Shown here piece by piece: positions 26,686-35,896 of a stretch of 64,000 nucleotides of DNA. The position numbers were made by a program, and so were the translations under genes. The stretch is from an uncultured Clostridium sp. GTDB lineage: Bacteria > Bacillota > Clostridia > Clostridiales > Clostridiaceae. Location of the stretch: contig NZ_CAKVJA010000007.1 in the NCBI RefSeq assembly GCF_934754925.1, forward strand, positions 1-64,000, in the 5' to 3' direction. Each line of letters begins with the position of its first letter. The first letter of the stretch is position 1. The notes beneath the pieces are model-generated. The model had not been told where the DNA came from and ran no database searches. It saw only the letters and a program-made list of their open reading frames with translations.

Positions 26686-28191
26686 ATGATTAAAAGAGCA
26701 TTAATTAGCGTATTTGATAAGACTGGAATTTTAGATTTTTCAAAGTTTTTAGCAGAAAACGGAGTTGAGGTTATTTCAACTGGAGGTACGTATAAACACT
26801 TAAGGGAAAATGGAGTTGCAGTAACAGAAGTTAATGAAGTTACAAATTTCCCAGAAATGCTAGATGGAAGAGTTAAAACTCTTCACCCAATTATTCATGC
26901 AGGAATACTTGCTATAAGAGACAATGAAGAGCATATGAAAACTATAAAAGAAAGAAATATTGAAACTATAGATATGGTTATAGTTAATTTATATCCTTTC
27001 TTTGAAAAAGTAAGAGAAGATTTAAGCTTTGAAGAAAAAGTTGAATTTATAGATATTGGTGGTCCTACAATGCTAAGAGCAGCAGCTAAGAACTTCCAAG
27101 ATGTTGTTGTTATTTCAGATGTTAAGGATTATGAATTAGTAATGAATGAAATTAATGAAACTGGAGATGTCAGCTACAAGTTAAGAAAGAAATTAGCTGG
27201 TAAAGTATTTAATTTAATGAGTGCTTATGACGCAGCAATTTCTAACTTTATGTTAAATGATGAAGAAGAATATCCAGAATATCTTTCAATTTCATATAAG
27301 AAGAAGCAAAGCTTAAGATATGGTGAAAACCCACATCAAAGTGCTGCATACTATGTTTCAAATGAATTTGATGGTGGTATGAATGACTTTGAAATATTAA
27401 ATGGTAAAGAACTTTCTTACAACAATATCAAGGATTTAGATATCGCATGGAAAGTTGCCAATGAATTTGAAGAAACAGCTTGCTGTGCATTAAAGCATAA
27501 CACTCCATGTGGTGTTGCAATAGGTGATACTGCAGTAGAAGCTTACACTAAAGCACACGATGTAGATCCAACTTCAATATTTGGTGGAATAGTTGCTATC
27601 AATAAGAAGATTGATAAAGCTACTGCTGAAGAAATGGTTAAAATATTCTTAGAAGTAGTTGCAGCTCCAGATTTTGATGAAGATGCTTTAGAAGTTTTAA
27701 GAACTAAGAAAAACCTAAGAGTTATTAAATGTAACGTTAAGCCATGTGATAAGAAATTCATGGTAACTGTTGATGGAGGAATTTTAGTTCAAGAAGAAGA
27801 TACTAAACTTTTAGATGAATTAAAAGTTGTTACAGAAAAAGCTCCAACTGAAGCTGAAATGAGAGATTTAGTATTTGGTATGAAGGTTGTTAAATATGTT
27901 AAATCAAATGCTATAGTTACAGTTAAAGATGGTGTTGCTGTAGGAATTGGTGGAGGACAAGTTAATAGAATTTGGCCAACAATGGATGCTTTAAGAAGAG
28001 GTGAAGGAGCAACTATACTAGCTTCAGATGCTTTCTTCCCATTTAGAGATATAGTTGATGAATGCTCTAAATATGGAATTAAAGCAATAATTCAACCAGG
28101 TGGTTCAATGAGAGACCAAGAATCAATTGATGCTTGTAATGAACATGGAATTGCTATGGTGTTTACAGGAATAAGACATTTTAAGCACTAG
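26686..28191 (+). CDS. purH: bifunctional AICAR transformylase / IMP cyclohydrolase
   Basis: 501 residues. The N-terminal cyclohydrolase domain (SVFDKTGILDF, STGGTYKHLR, GRVKTLHP) is followed by the transformylase with Lys-His in ALKHNTPCGV and the C-terminal AIIQPGGSMRDQESIDACNEHGI. It carries out the last two steps to IMP. RBS AGGGAGG eight bases before the ATG. Complete. Confidence 0.97.
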   Translation: MIKRALISVFDKTGILDFSKFLAENGVEVISTGGTYKHLRENGVAVTEVNEVTNFPEMLDGRVKTLHPIIHAGILAIRDNEEHMKTIKERNIETIDMVIVNLYPFFEKVREDLSFEEKVEFIDIGGPTMLRAAAKNFQDVVVISDVKDYELVMNEINETGDVSYKLRKKLAGKVFNLMSAYDAAISNFMLNDEEEYPEYLSISYKKKQSLRYGENPHQSAAYYVSNEFDGGMNDFEILNGKELSYNNIKDLDIAWKVANEFEETACCALKHNTPCGVAIGDTAVEAYTKAHDVDPTSIFGGIVAINKKIDKATAEEMVKIFLEVVAAPDFDEDALEVLRTKKNLRVIKCNVKPCDKKFMVTVDGGILVQEEDTKLLDELKVVTEKAPTEAEMRDLVFGMKVVKYVKSNAIVTVKDGVAVGIGGGQVNRIWPTMDALRRGEGATILASDAFFPFRDIVDECSKYGIKAIIQPGGSMRDQESIDACNEHGIAMVFTGIRHFKH

Positions 28192-28285
28192 AAGTTACCA
28201 CAGTGGTAAATACAATATATGGAAGTGGCTCCGGGGTCCATACATTAATTGGAAGTAATTTGTTGTTATAAGAGAGGTTAATATT

Positions 28286-29530
28286 ATGAAAATATTATTA
28301 GTTGGTTCTGGTGGAAGAGAACATGCTATTGCTTGGAAGTTAGCTAAGAGTGAAAAAGTAAGTAAGATATTTGTGGCGGCTGGTAATGGTGGAACTGCAA
28401 TTGAAAATAAATGTGAAAATGTTAATATAACTGATATAGATGAATTAGTAGTATTTGCAAAGGAAAATAATATAGATTTAACTTTTGTTGGACCAGAAGA
28501 TCCATTAACAAAGGGAATAACAGATAAATTTAAAGTAGCAGGACTTAGATGTTTTGGACCAGATGCTGCTGGTGCTCAATTAGAAGGAAGTAAAGCTTTT
28601 TCAAAGGATTTTATGAAGAAATATGGAGTTAAAACAGCTCAATATGGAACTTTCACAGAATGTGATGAAGCTAAAGCTTATTTAGAAAACTGTGAATATC
28701 CAATAGTTATTAAAGCAGATGGATTAGCTGCTGGTAAAGGTGTTGTAATTGCAGCAACTAAGGAAGAGGCTATGAATACAATTGATGATTTTATGATTTC
28801 TGATATCTTCAAGGGGGCAGGACAAAAGGTTGTTATTGAAGAATTCCTTGAAGGTGTAGAAGCTTCAATCCTTTCAATTACTGATGGTAAGACTTTAATA
28901 CCTTTTATTTCAGGAAAAGACCATAAACAAATCTTTGATGGTAATAAGGGGCCAAATACTGGAGGCATGGGAGTTTTAGCACCAAATCCGTTTGTTACTG
29001 AAGAAGTAATGAAGGATTTTGAAGAAAACATAGTTGCTAACACTTTAAAAGGAATCCAAGAAGAAGGGTTTGATTTTAAGGGAATTATTTTCTTTGGTTT
29101 AATGATAACTAAAAAGGGAACTTATTTATTAGAATACAATGTAAGAATGGGTGACCCTGAAACTCAATCTGTATTAACTTTAATGGAAAGTGATTTACTT
29201 GATTTAGTTGAAGCAGCTTTAGATAGTAGATTAGATGAAGTTGAAGTTAAGTGGTATGATGGAGCTTGTGTTAATGTAGTTTTAGCTTCTAATGGGTATC
29301 CAGGAACTTTTGAAAAGGGGTTTGAAATAACTATTGATGAAAGTATTAAGGATAAGGTGTTCTTAGCTGGAGCTCAATTAGTAAATGGAGTTTTTAGAAC
29401 TAGTGGAGGAAGAGTTTTATCTGTTGTTGGTAGAGGTAGAACTGTTGAAGAGGCTAGGGAAGAGGCTTATAGGATGACTGAGATGGTCAATTTTGAAGGA
29501 AAGTATTTTAGAAGAGACATAGGTAGATAA
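28286..29530 (+). CDS. purD: phosphoribosylamine-glycine ligase (GAR synthetase)
   Basis: 414 residues, an ATP-grasp enzyme. VGSGGREHAIAWKL at the start, VIKADGLAAGKGVVIA, KDHKQIFDGNKGPNTGGMG and EYNVRMGDPETQ are diagnostic. It links glycine to phosphoribosylamine, step 2 of the pathway. A 94-base spacer before it contains two small palindromes (28195-28209 and 28218-28242). Last gene of the operon, ended by a terminator. Confidence 0.97.
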   Translation: MKILLVGSGGREHAIAWKLAKSEKVSKIFVAAGNGGTAIENKCENVNITDIDELVVFAKENNIDLTFVGPEDPLTKGITDKFKVAGLRCFGPDAAGAQLEGSKAFSKDFMKKYGVKTAQYGTFTECDEAKAYLENCEYPIVIKADGLAAGKGVVIAATKEEAMNTIDDFMISDIFKGAGQKVVIEEFLEGVEASILSITDGKTLIPFISGKDHKQIFDGNKGPNTGGMGVLAPNPFVTEEVMKDFEENIVANTLKGIQEEGFDFKGIIFFGLMITKKGTYLLEYNVRMGDPETQSVLTLMESDLLDLVEAALDSRLDEVEVKWYDGACVNVVLASNGYPGTFEKGFEITIDESIKDKVFLAGAQLVNGVFRTSGGRVLSVVGRGRTVEEAREEAYRMTEMVNFEGKYFRRDIGR

Positions 29531-29546
29531 TAAATATAAAAATAGT

Positions 29547-29588
29547 AAGGCAACCTTAATATAAATGTTTGGGTTGCTTTTTATTTTG
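29547..29588 (+). terminator. terminator of the purine operon
   Basis: AAGGCAACC (29547-29555) pairs with GGTTGCTTT (29572-29580) and runs into TTTTATTTTG. Confidence 0.85.
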
Positions 29589-29610
29589 CTTTCATTAGAG
29601 CTTTCTATAA

Positions 29611-29730
29611 GAGAGGGTAAGAATATACGTCTTATATGAAAATCTAATTGATATAAATAGATGGACTGAATTAAAAAATATACGTGAATATTATAATTTT
29701 TTTAGGAAACATGAAAATGAATTTAAATAA
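29611..29730 (+). pseudogene. possible remnant of an unknown coding sequence
   Basis: Within the 326-bp purD-fliB gap an open stretch of 39 codons without a start or ribosome site gives a protein-like tail that includes INRWTELKNIREYYNFFRKH and ends at a TAA. Trp and CGT codons are unusual for random A+T-rich sequence. I do not recognise the family. A hairpin AAGATAGCTA / TAGCTATCTT (29758-29795) follows. It may be chance. Confidence 0.25.
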
Positions 29731-29856
29731 TTATATACTTATACTTATAAGTAAGTTAAGATAGCTAGTGAGAAGGATATTTTATTAGCTATCTTTCTTA
29801 GAATTCTAATTTTTATAGAAAGTATAGATTTAAATAAATGTGAATTGGAGACAAAA

Positions 29857-31005
29857 ATGAATAAAAAAATAAATATATCAAAAATTACAGGCTATGACAG
29901 CTTTAAGTGCAGTGCAGATAAATGTAAATTTACATGCTGCGAAGGTTGGGATATAAATGTAGATGATAATACTTTAAATAAGTGGAAAAATGAAGAAATT
30001 AAATTTGGTTATATTTTAAAAAATTTAAAAATAAAAGAGTCTAAAAATAAGAAAGAATATTTTATAAATAAAGATACTCATGACATATGTCCATTATTAG
30101 ATGAAAATGGTTTATGTGAAATAGTAAAGAATCATGGTGAAGAATATATATCCTTAACATGTCATACATTTCCTAGAATAAAAAATGAATTTAAAGATAG
30201 AACTGAATTTTCTTTATCGTGTGCATGTCCAGAGGTTATAGAAATTATAAGCAATATTAGCGAAAAAATAGATATGATACCTGAAGAGGAAAATAATTAT
30301 TTAGATTCATCATTAGAGTTTAAAATTAGAGAAACTTTAGTGAATATAATTAAGCAAGATGAATTTTCATTAGATTATAAATTAGTAATTAGTTTTCAAA
30401 TGCTATTAACTATTTTAGAAAATATACATATTAATCAGAGAAAATTATTAGCAGAAATTAAGGAATATAAAAATAGAGAATACTTAAAAGAGCTTCAAAA
30501 TATGTATAATAAAATAGATTTAAATATATATGAGTCTATAGAAGAAATTAATAATTTATTTATAGATATTGTAGAAAATTATAGAGATGTTTCTGGATTA
30601 GAAGCTATTTTAGGTGATATTTCAAATTTTGCAGAAGAAATAGACATAGAGTATCTTTGTGAACAATGGGATGAGTATAAAAAGGTATTTGAAGAGCATA
30701 ACCATTTACTTGAAAATTGTATAGTATCTAAAATTTTAGCAAATTGTAATAGTAATAATATCGAAGAAATTACACTTTCTTTTGAGATAATTATATTAGA
30801 ATATTTATTAATTAGATATGCACTTTTCTTAAAATATTGTATTAGTGAAAGTCAAAGATTAGATATTCAAGATATAAAGGATTATATAGTTGTATTTTCA
30901 AGAGTTATTGGTAATAATTCAGAAGCTGTCATGGATTTCATAAGTGAAGGCTTTGGTAGTGAAATTTTAGAAATTGGATACATATGCTTCATAAGTTTAT
31001 ATTAA
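29857..31005 (+). CDS. FliB-like flagellin lysine-N-methylase family protein
   Basis: 382 residues from the ATG at 29857 (GGAG six to seven bases upstream; an earlier TTG lies in the ribosome site). The N-terminal Cys-rich section CSADKCKFTCCEGW with later CPLL, GLCEI, CHTFPR and CACPE is the hallmark of FliB (YkgJ-like CxxxCC cluster) proteins, which methylate lysines of flagellin in enterobacteria. No flagellar gene is in the window, so here it may act on another protein. Monocistronic, converging with a small Asn-rich gene. Confidence 0.8.
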   Translation: MNKKINISKITGYDSFKCSADKCKFTCCEGWDINVDDNTLNKWKNEEIKFGYILKNLKIKESKNKKEYFINKDTHDICPLLDENGLCEIVKNHGEEYISLTCHTFPRIKNEFKDRTEFSLSCACPEVIEIISNISEKIDMIPEEENNYLDSSLEFKIRETLVNIIKQDEFSLDYKLVISFQMLLTILENIHINQRKLLAEIKEYKNREYLKELQNMYNKIDLNIYESIEEINNLFIDIVENYRDVSGLEAILGDISNFAEEIDIEYLCEQWDEYKKVFEEHNHLLENCIVSKILANCNSNNIEEITLSFEIIILEYLLIRYALFLKYCISESQRLDIQDIKDYIVVFSRVIGNNSEAVMDFISEGFGSEILEIGYICFISLY

Positions 31006-31050
31006 CAATTGTAATTTCATATCAGTTTTATATTTATAATAAAAAGGTAG

Positions 31051-31087
31051 AAAGCTATTAGGAAAATTAATCCCAATAGCTTTTTTT
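31051..31087. terminator. bidirectional terminator
   Basis: AAAGCTATT (31051-31059) pairs with AATAGCTTT (31075-31083) with T residues on the plus side; A residues at 31040-31045 give a short U-tract for the minus-strand gene. Confidence 0.75.
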
Positions 31088-31095
31088 GCAGTATA

Positions 31096-31458
31096 TTAAT
31101 TGTAGGAATCAGTGATGTTATTAATGTTAGAACTACTATTGCCAGAAAGACCACCAATAAGGCCGGCAAGGTTACTGTTAGAAAGATTATTACTACTAAA
31201 GTTTCCAGTACTAAAGTTGTTGTTAGTTCCAATACTATTGCACCAAGCATTATTAAATCCACTGCAACTAAATATCTTATTATAGTCTCCCCAAAAGCTA
31301 CTAGGTCCAAAGCCACCACCAGCAAACAATAATAATATTGCTAGCATGTAAAACCAGGAGCCACCAAAAGGCGATAAGGTATTACCAGAGTTATTACAGG
31401 GATTATAGCGGTTATTATTACAACAATCTGATTGTATATTACAACAATTTTTTGACAT
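31096..31458 (-). CDS. small Asn/Ser/Gly/Cys-rich protein with one hydrophobic segment
   Basis: 120 residues from the ATG at 31458; AGGAG is nine bases upstream, whereas the ATG three codons earlier abuts it. The N-terminal part has a CC-rich stretch (KNCCN, DCCNNN), then FGGSWFYMLAILLLFAGGGFG, then an Asn/Ser/Gly-rich tail. The composition resembles clostridial spore-coat or sporulation small proteins, but I cannot place it in a family. Confidence 0.5.
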   Translation of the reverse strand: MSKNCCNIQSDCCNNNRYNPCNNSGNTLSPFGGSWFYMLAILLLFAGGGFGPSSFWGDYNKIFSCSGFNNAWCNSIGTNNNFSTGNFSSNNLSNSNLAGLIGGLSGNSSSNINNITDSYN

Positions 31459-31518
31459 GTATCTCATCTCCTATCATTAGATTTCATACTATATAGTATT
31501 TAAAAAAGATGAGTTTGT

Positions 31519-32208
31519 TTAAAGTTTCTTTTCATAAATATATATCCAAAAAGCTTGTAGAAATAATATAAAACTACAAACCCATACAGATTTAATACCT
31601 AAAGCAAGAGATATTAAAGTACCAGGAATAGCACCAACTGCAAAAGAAAAAGTAAGTATTGTAAAAGTAATTAATTTTTTAAAAGAGTCATTGCTTTCTT
31701 TATCTAATGCACCGAATAAGAATAATCCAACAGTTCTAATATTACCAGTACATATAGTTGTATTAAAAGGAACACCAAGACAATTTCTAAATAAACATAA
31801 TTGATATCCCATTAAAAAAGAAACTAAATTAGTAACAATAATATCAGGAAAAGAACTAGGAATTAGCCCTATTAAAAATAATGCAATTCCTTCTAAAACA
31901 AGAGCAAACTTTCTCCAATCTCCTTTAAAATTAAAGTTTATAAGTATAGTTTCAATTAATTTACTAAAAGCAGCACCTAATATACAGGTTACAATTGGAA
32001 TGAAGTAGTGTAGTGCCTCTAACCATTCTCCAAGAGCAATATTAATTCCTAATTTAGACATATTAGCAGTATGCATATTAGCTAATATATTATTTCTTGT
32101 AATATAAGTATATCCATTCATATATCCACCAACAAAAGTTATTATCATTATAAATAAAGGCTTTTCAAATGGTGGTATCTTTTGTATTTTGTTATTGTTA
32201 TTTTTCAT
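31519..32208 (-). CDS. YoaK/DUF1275 family membrane protein
   Basis: 229 residues from the ATG at 32208, which has AAGGTGG six bases upstream; the longer frame is not supported. About six membrane helices. The motif GGYMNGYTYITRNNILANMHTANM near the start, split by the family's GG and TGN-type positions (later TICTGNIRT), identifies DUF1275. Role unknown; members are predicted transporters. Monocistronic, divergent from the Nudix gene. Confidence 0.8.
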   Translation of the reverse strand: MKNNNNKIQKIPPFEKPLFIMIITFVGGYMNGYTYITRNNILANMHTANMSKLGINIALGEWLEALHYFIPIVTCILGAAFSKLIETILINFNFKGDWRKFALVLEGIALFLIGLIPSSFPDIIVTNLVSFLMGYQLCLFRNCLGVPFNTTICTGNIRTVGLFLFGALDKESNDSFKKLITFTILTFSFAVGAIPGTLISLALGIKSVWVCSFILFLQAFWIYIYEKKL

Positions 32209-32377
32209 ATAAATCCACCTTAAAGACATAAATATTAATGAAATGACCTATATATTATGCCCTAAATTTAAAAATTATCTTTCTTTTTATTTAATAACAA
32301 AAAGTTATAGGTATAATAGAAGTGAGAAAAAGTTAATTATATTGTTTAGGTTAATGAATAGTAGTGAGGTTATAAAT

Positions 32378-32827
32378 ATGGATTATGTTAAATATATACG
32401 AGAAAGAGTAGGTCATGACCCAATAAATCTAACAGGGGTAAATGTATTGATAATAAATGAAGATAATCAAATATTATTACAAAAGAGAGGAACATTCCCT
32501 TACAAATGGGGATTAATAGGTGGAATTACGGAGTTAGGTGAGTCTCTTGAAACTACTGCAATTAGAGAAGCAAAAGAAGAAACTGGATTAAATATAAAAG
32601 AGTTAACTCTTTTAGGAACAACTTCAGGAGAAGATTGTTTTATAGAGTTTCCTCATGGAGATAAAGCTTTTTTTATAACTATAGGATATGTATGTAAAAG
32701 TTATAGTGGTAAATTAAGTATAGATAATTTTGAAACAAAGGACTTATGTTTTTTTAGTTATGACGAATTGCCAGAAAATATACCTAGAAGTCATAAGGTA
32801 TTTATAGAAAAATATTATAGTATATAA
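32378..32827 (+). CDS. Nudix hydrolase
   Basis: 149 residues from the ATG at 32378 (GAGGT eight bases upstream); 45 extra codons upstream in the frame have no ribosome site and are A+T-rich noise. The Nudix box is perfect: GGITELGESLETTAIREAKE followed by ETGL, so it should hydrolyse a nucleoside diphosphate linked to some group X. GTFPYKWGLIGG resembles ADP-ribose/NTP-type members. Substrate not determinable. Ends at a shared terminator with cdd. Confidence 0.85.
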   Translation: MDYVKYIRERVGHDPINLTGVNVLIINEDNQILLQKRGTFPYKWGLIGGITELGESLETTAIREAKEETGLNIKELTLLGTTSGEDCFIEFPHGDKAFFITIGYVCKSYSGKLSIDNFETKDLCFFSYDELPENIPRSHKVFIEKYYSI

Positions 32828-32886
32828 GATAAATAGTTATTAGAGAGTAAATTAAAGATAACTTCTAATAGATTTTTTATATAGAT

Positions 32887-32917
32887 AAAGCTATTGATTA
32901 AAAAATCAATAGCTTTT
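32887..32917. terminator. bidirectional terminator
   Basis: AAAGCTATTGATT (32887-32899) pairs with AATCAATAGCTTT (32904-32916). Confidence 0.8.
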
Positions 32918-32923
32918 AATAGT

Positions 32924-33346
32924 TTATTCTAAATTTTTACCTGTAAATGCTAATGGTAAAAGTTCATCTAATGTATACTCTAAATATTCTTCTGTACTTT
33001 TAGCAATTATTACTTTGAAAGTTTTTAAATCACAAAACTCAGCCATTACTTGTCTGCATACAGCACAAGGTGCGCAGAAATCTCCGTCTCCAGGTTTTAT
33101 GCCTGCTTTATTTCCTACAATTGCAATAGCAGTGAATTCCTTTTGACCTTCAGAAATTGCTTTGAAGAAAGCAGTTCTTTCAGCGCAATTTGTTGGTGTA
33201 TATGCAGCATTTTCTATATTGCATCCTTGATAAATTTCACCACTTTTACAAAGTAGAGCAGCACCTACATTAAAATTTGAGTATGGTGTATAACAATGTT
33301 TTTGAGCATCGAATGCTTTTTCTATCAATAATTTCTTATTAATCAT
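32924..33346 (-). CDS. cdd: cytidine deaminase
   Basis: 140 residues. Zinc and catalytic motifs CAERTAF (with Glu) and PCAVCRQVM are intact. It deaminates cytidine and deoxycytidine in pyrimidine salvage. Its ATG overlaps the TGA of the upstream Crp-type regulator (ATGA), and the GGAGG ribosome site is inside that gene, so expression is coupled. Confidence 0.95.
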   Translation of the reverse strand: MINKKLLIEKAFDAQKHCYTPYSNFNVGAALLCKSGEIYQGCNIENAAYTPTNCAERTAFFKAISEGQKEFTAIAIVGNKAGIKPGDGDFCAPCAVCRQVMAEFCDLKTFKVIIAKSTEEYLEYTLDELLPLAFTGKNLE

Positions 33347-34029
33347 TGGTTACCTCCTGAATTATTATTAAAAATACTTACTAAGTTATTATTACTATTA
33401 GAGGAGAAATTTATATCAGCAAGTTTATTTATATCCTTTACCTTAATAGATCCCTTATTATATTCAATAATACCTTCATCTACTAACTCTTTAATAATTC
33501 GATTAATACTTCTAATATTAGAACCTACACCTTCTACTAGTATGTCTTTATGAACGGTATTTAGATTATGTTCATTTAAAAACTTCCATAAAAAGAAGAG
33601 TACTCTATCTTTTAAATTATAAGCAACATTTGCTTTGCTATTAATAGAAGTATGATACATCTTTTCAGAAAGCTCTGTATGAATATATAAAGAAAATTCA
33701 CTATCATATTTAATCCATTCTAAAAAGGATTCTTTGGAAATTTTAATTCCTTCACAAGGTTCAAGTGCTTCTACATAATTTAATATAGGTTTATTAGCGA
33801 ATACTTCTAACTCCCCAAATAAATCATTTTCACAATAAGTCCTTTCTAGATATTTAATTCCAGTTGGTGTTAGTGAATAAACTTTGACTTTTCCTTTTTT
33901 TATTATATATACAAAGTTAGGATCTTCATTTTGTATAAGTATTTTATCGAAAGTATTAAATTTAACATACATAAATTTATTTTTTATATAATTAGGACAA
34001 GTGTCTAAAAAATAAGGTAAGTTGTTCAT
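33343..34029 (-). CDS. Crp/Fnr family transcriptional regulator
   Basis: 228 residues: cyclic-nucleotide-binding-type beta-roll (ILIQNEDPNFVYIIKKGKVKVYSL, DLFGELEVF), a long dimerisation helix and a C-terminal winged HTH (VGSNIRSINRIIKELVDEGIIEYN). The recognition helix differs from E. coli CRP. No Cys cluster for oxygen sensing. It is the first gene of a two-gene unit with cdd, suggesting nucleoside-linked control. A palindrome GGACAAATGTCC (34107-34118) upstream could be its operator. Start after AAGGAG. Confidence 0.85.
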   Translation of the reverse strand: MNNLPYFLDTCPNYIKNKFMYVKFNTFDKILIQNEDPNFVYIIKKGKVKVYSLTPTGIKYLERTYCENDLFGELEVFANKPILNYVEALEPCEGIKISKESFLEWIKYDSEFSLYIHTELSEKMYHTSINSKANVAYNLKDRVLFFLWKFLNEHNLNTVHKDILVEGVGSNIRSINRIIKELVDEGIIEYNKGSIKVKDINKLADINFSSNSNNNLVSIFNNNSGGNQ

Positions 34030-34106
34030 TGCAAGTCTCCTTATTAGTTAAGTAAAGTAATTATATCATATTAAATTTTTTTAGAAAGTGGTAATAGAAA
34101 AATTAA

Positions 34107-34118
34107 GGACAAATGTCC
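34107..34118. promoter_or_regulatory. palindrome between divergent crp-type gene and nnr
   Basis: GGACAAATGTCC, with A/T-rich complementary flanks (AAAATTAA and AAAATTTT), between two divergent genes; a candidate operator. Confidence 0.3.
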
Positions 34119-34230
34119 AAAATTTTAGAAAGATAATCTAAAGAAACAAATTATTAAAATTAATATAAAATAGTTAAATGATGGTATAATTATAAATATA
34201 TAAATTAATTTTATAAAAGGTGATGAGATT

Positions 34231-35751
34231 TTGAAAATAGGAAACTCAGATTTAATAAGAAATATAGATAATTACTGTATAAATAATTTAAAAGTTCCTT
34301 CAATTATTCTTATGGAAAATGCTGCATTAAAGGTTAATAAAAATATAGATTTTGAAAAATTTAAATCATTTACTATAGTATGTGGAACTGGAAATAATGG
34401 AGGTGATGGCTTAGCTGTTGCACGTCATATTTTTAGTATGAATATGAAAGTAGATATATTTATAATAGGTAATCATTCAATGAGTAAAGACTGTAAAACA
34501 AACTATAATATTTTAAAAAATATGGGGATTAATATAAAGCATATTATTAAAAGTGAAGATATTATAAATTTAAGGGAAGCACTAAGTGAAAATAGCATGA
34601 CTATTGATGCAATTTTTGGAATAGGTTTAAGCAGAAAAATAGAAGGAATATATGATGAAGTAATTAAAATAATAAATGAAAAAAGCACTTACACACTTTC
34701 TATAGATATACCTTCAGGAATGAAATGCGATAGCTTTGGGATTCTAGGTAATTCTATTGAAGCAGATAAAACTGTTTCTTTTGAAGTTTATAAAAAGGGA
34801 TTTTTAGATTATGAAAGTGAAAAATATACAGGTGATATAATAATTGAAAAAATAGGTATACCAGATTATGTAGTTAATAAATTTCATAATAAAGAATACA
34901 TGACAGAAATAAATGATATAAAAAGTATTATAAAAAAGAGAAATAAGTATTCACACAAAGGTGATTTTGGAAGGGTTACTATTATAGCAGGATCTGAAAA
35001 ATTTACAGGTGCAGCGTATATTTCAACTATGGCAGCTGTAAGAACTGGTTCAGGGTTAGTTACTCTTTGTACAAAGAAATCTGTAGTAGATATTTTAAAG
35101 ACTAAATTAATAGAAGCTATGTCAATGTCATATGAGGATAATACATTTGAAGCGGTTATATTAAATAGTGATAGTATTGCAATGGGACCTGGTATGGGAA
35201 ATGATGAATTTACATTTAAACAGGTAAGAAGTATTCTTTCTAAGGAAGGATGTCCTGTAGTTCTTGATGCAGATGCATTAAATGTATTAAAGGATAATTT
35301 AGAATTATTAAAGAATAGTAATAGAAAGATTGTAATAACACCACATATGGGAGAAATGTCTAGGATTACAGGTATTAATATCAAAGAGTTAGTTGAAAAT
35401 AGAATTGATATTGCTGTTAATTTTGCTAAAGAATATAATGTAGTAGTATTATTAAAGGGATATAATACTATAATAACTGATGGTAGAGAAGTTTATATAA
35501 ACTCAACAGGAAGTAGTAAAATGGCATCAGGAGGTATGGGAGATGCACTTACAGGAATTATTACTTCCTTTATAGGGCAAGGATATGAGGTTTTAAAGGC
35601 AACAATATTAGGAGCATATATTCATGGATATTGTGGAGATATATTATCAAAAGATATGTTTTGTGTTAATGCATCTCATATTATTGAAAAGCTCCCATAT
35701 ATAATTGAAGATTTAATAAATAAACATGAAAATCAACTTAAATTACAGTAG
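34231..35751 (+). CDS. nnr: bifunctional NAD(P)H-hydrate epimerase / ADP-dependent dehydratase
   Basis: 506 residues starting at TTG, supported by AAGGTGATGAG just upstream. The N-terminal YjeF_N epimerase domain has GTGNNGGDGLAVARH; the C-terminal ribokinase-like dehydratase begins around KYSHKGDFGRVTIIAGS and has GGMGDALTGIITS. Together they repair hydrated NADH and NADPH. Length is typical for the fused form. Monocistronic; the next gene is convergent. Confidence 0.93.
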   Translation: MKIGNSDLIRNIDNYCINNLKVPSIILMENAALKVNKNIDFEKFKSFTIVCGTGNNGGDGLAVARHIFSMNMKVDIFIIGNHSMSKDCKTNYNILKNMGINIKHIIKSEDIINLREALSENSMTIDAIFGIGLSRKIEGIYDEVIKIINEKSTYTLSIDIPSGMKCDSFGILGNSIEADKTVSFEVYKKGFLDYESEKYTGDIIIEKIGIPDYVVNKFHNKEYMTEINDIKSIIKKRNKYSHKGDFGRVTIIAGSEKFTGAAYISTMAAVRTGSGLVTLCTKKSVVDILKTKLIEAMSMSYEDNTFEAVILNSDSIAMGPGMGNDEFTFKQVRSILSKEGCPVVLDADALNVLKDNLELLKNSNRKIVITPHMGEMSRITGINIKELVENRIDIAVNFAKEYNVVVLLKGYNTIITDGREVYINSTGSSKMASGGMGDALTGIITSFIGQGYEVLKATILGAYIHGYCGDILSKDMFCVNASHIIEKLPYIIEDLINKHENQLKLQ

Positions 35752-35896
35752 AGAAATGAAAATTAGAGATGATATTGAGAAGTGATTATATACGTATATA
35801 ATAAAAATAAGCTGTATTCTACCAAATATGTGGGATACAGCTTAAATTATAAATATATAGTTTTATTATTGATTCTCAACTTTTATAATCAATTCT

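Noticed and set aside
31017..31325. Hydrophobic minus-strand frame overlapping the Asn-rich small protein gene
   Set aside because: It is a different frame of the low-complexity sequence; the Asn/Cys-rich frame has a proper ribosome site.
32243..32377. 45-codon N-terminal extension of the Nudix gene
   Set aside because: No ribosome site at the first ATG, and the Nudix domain begins after the ATG at 32378 with GAGGT upstream.
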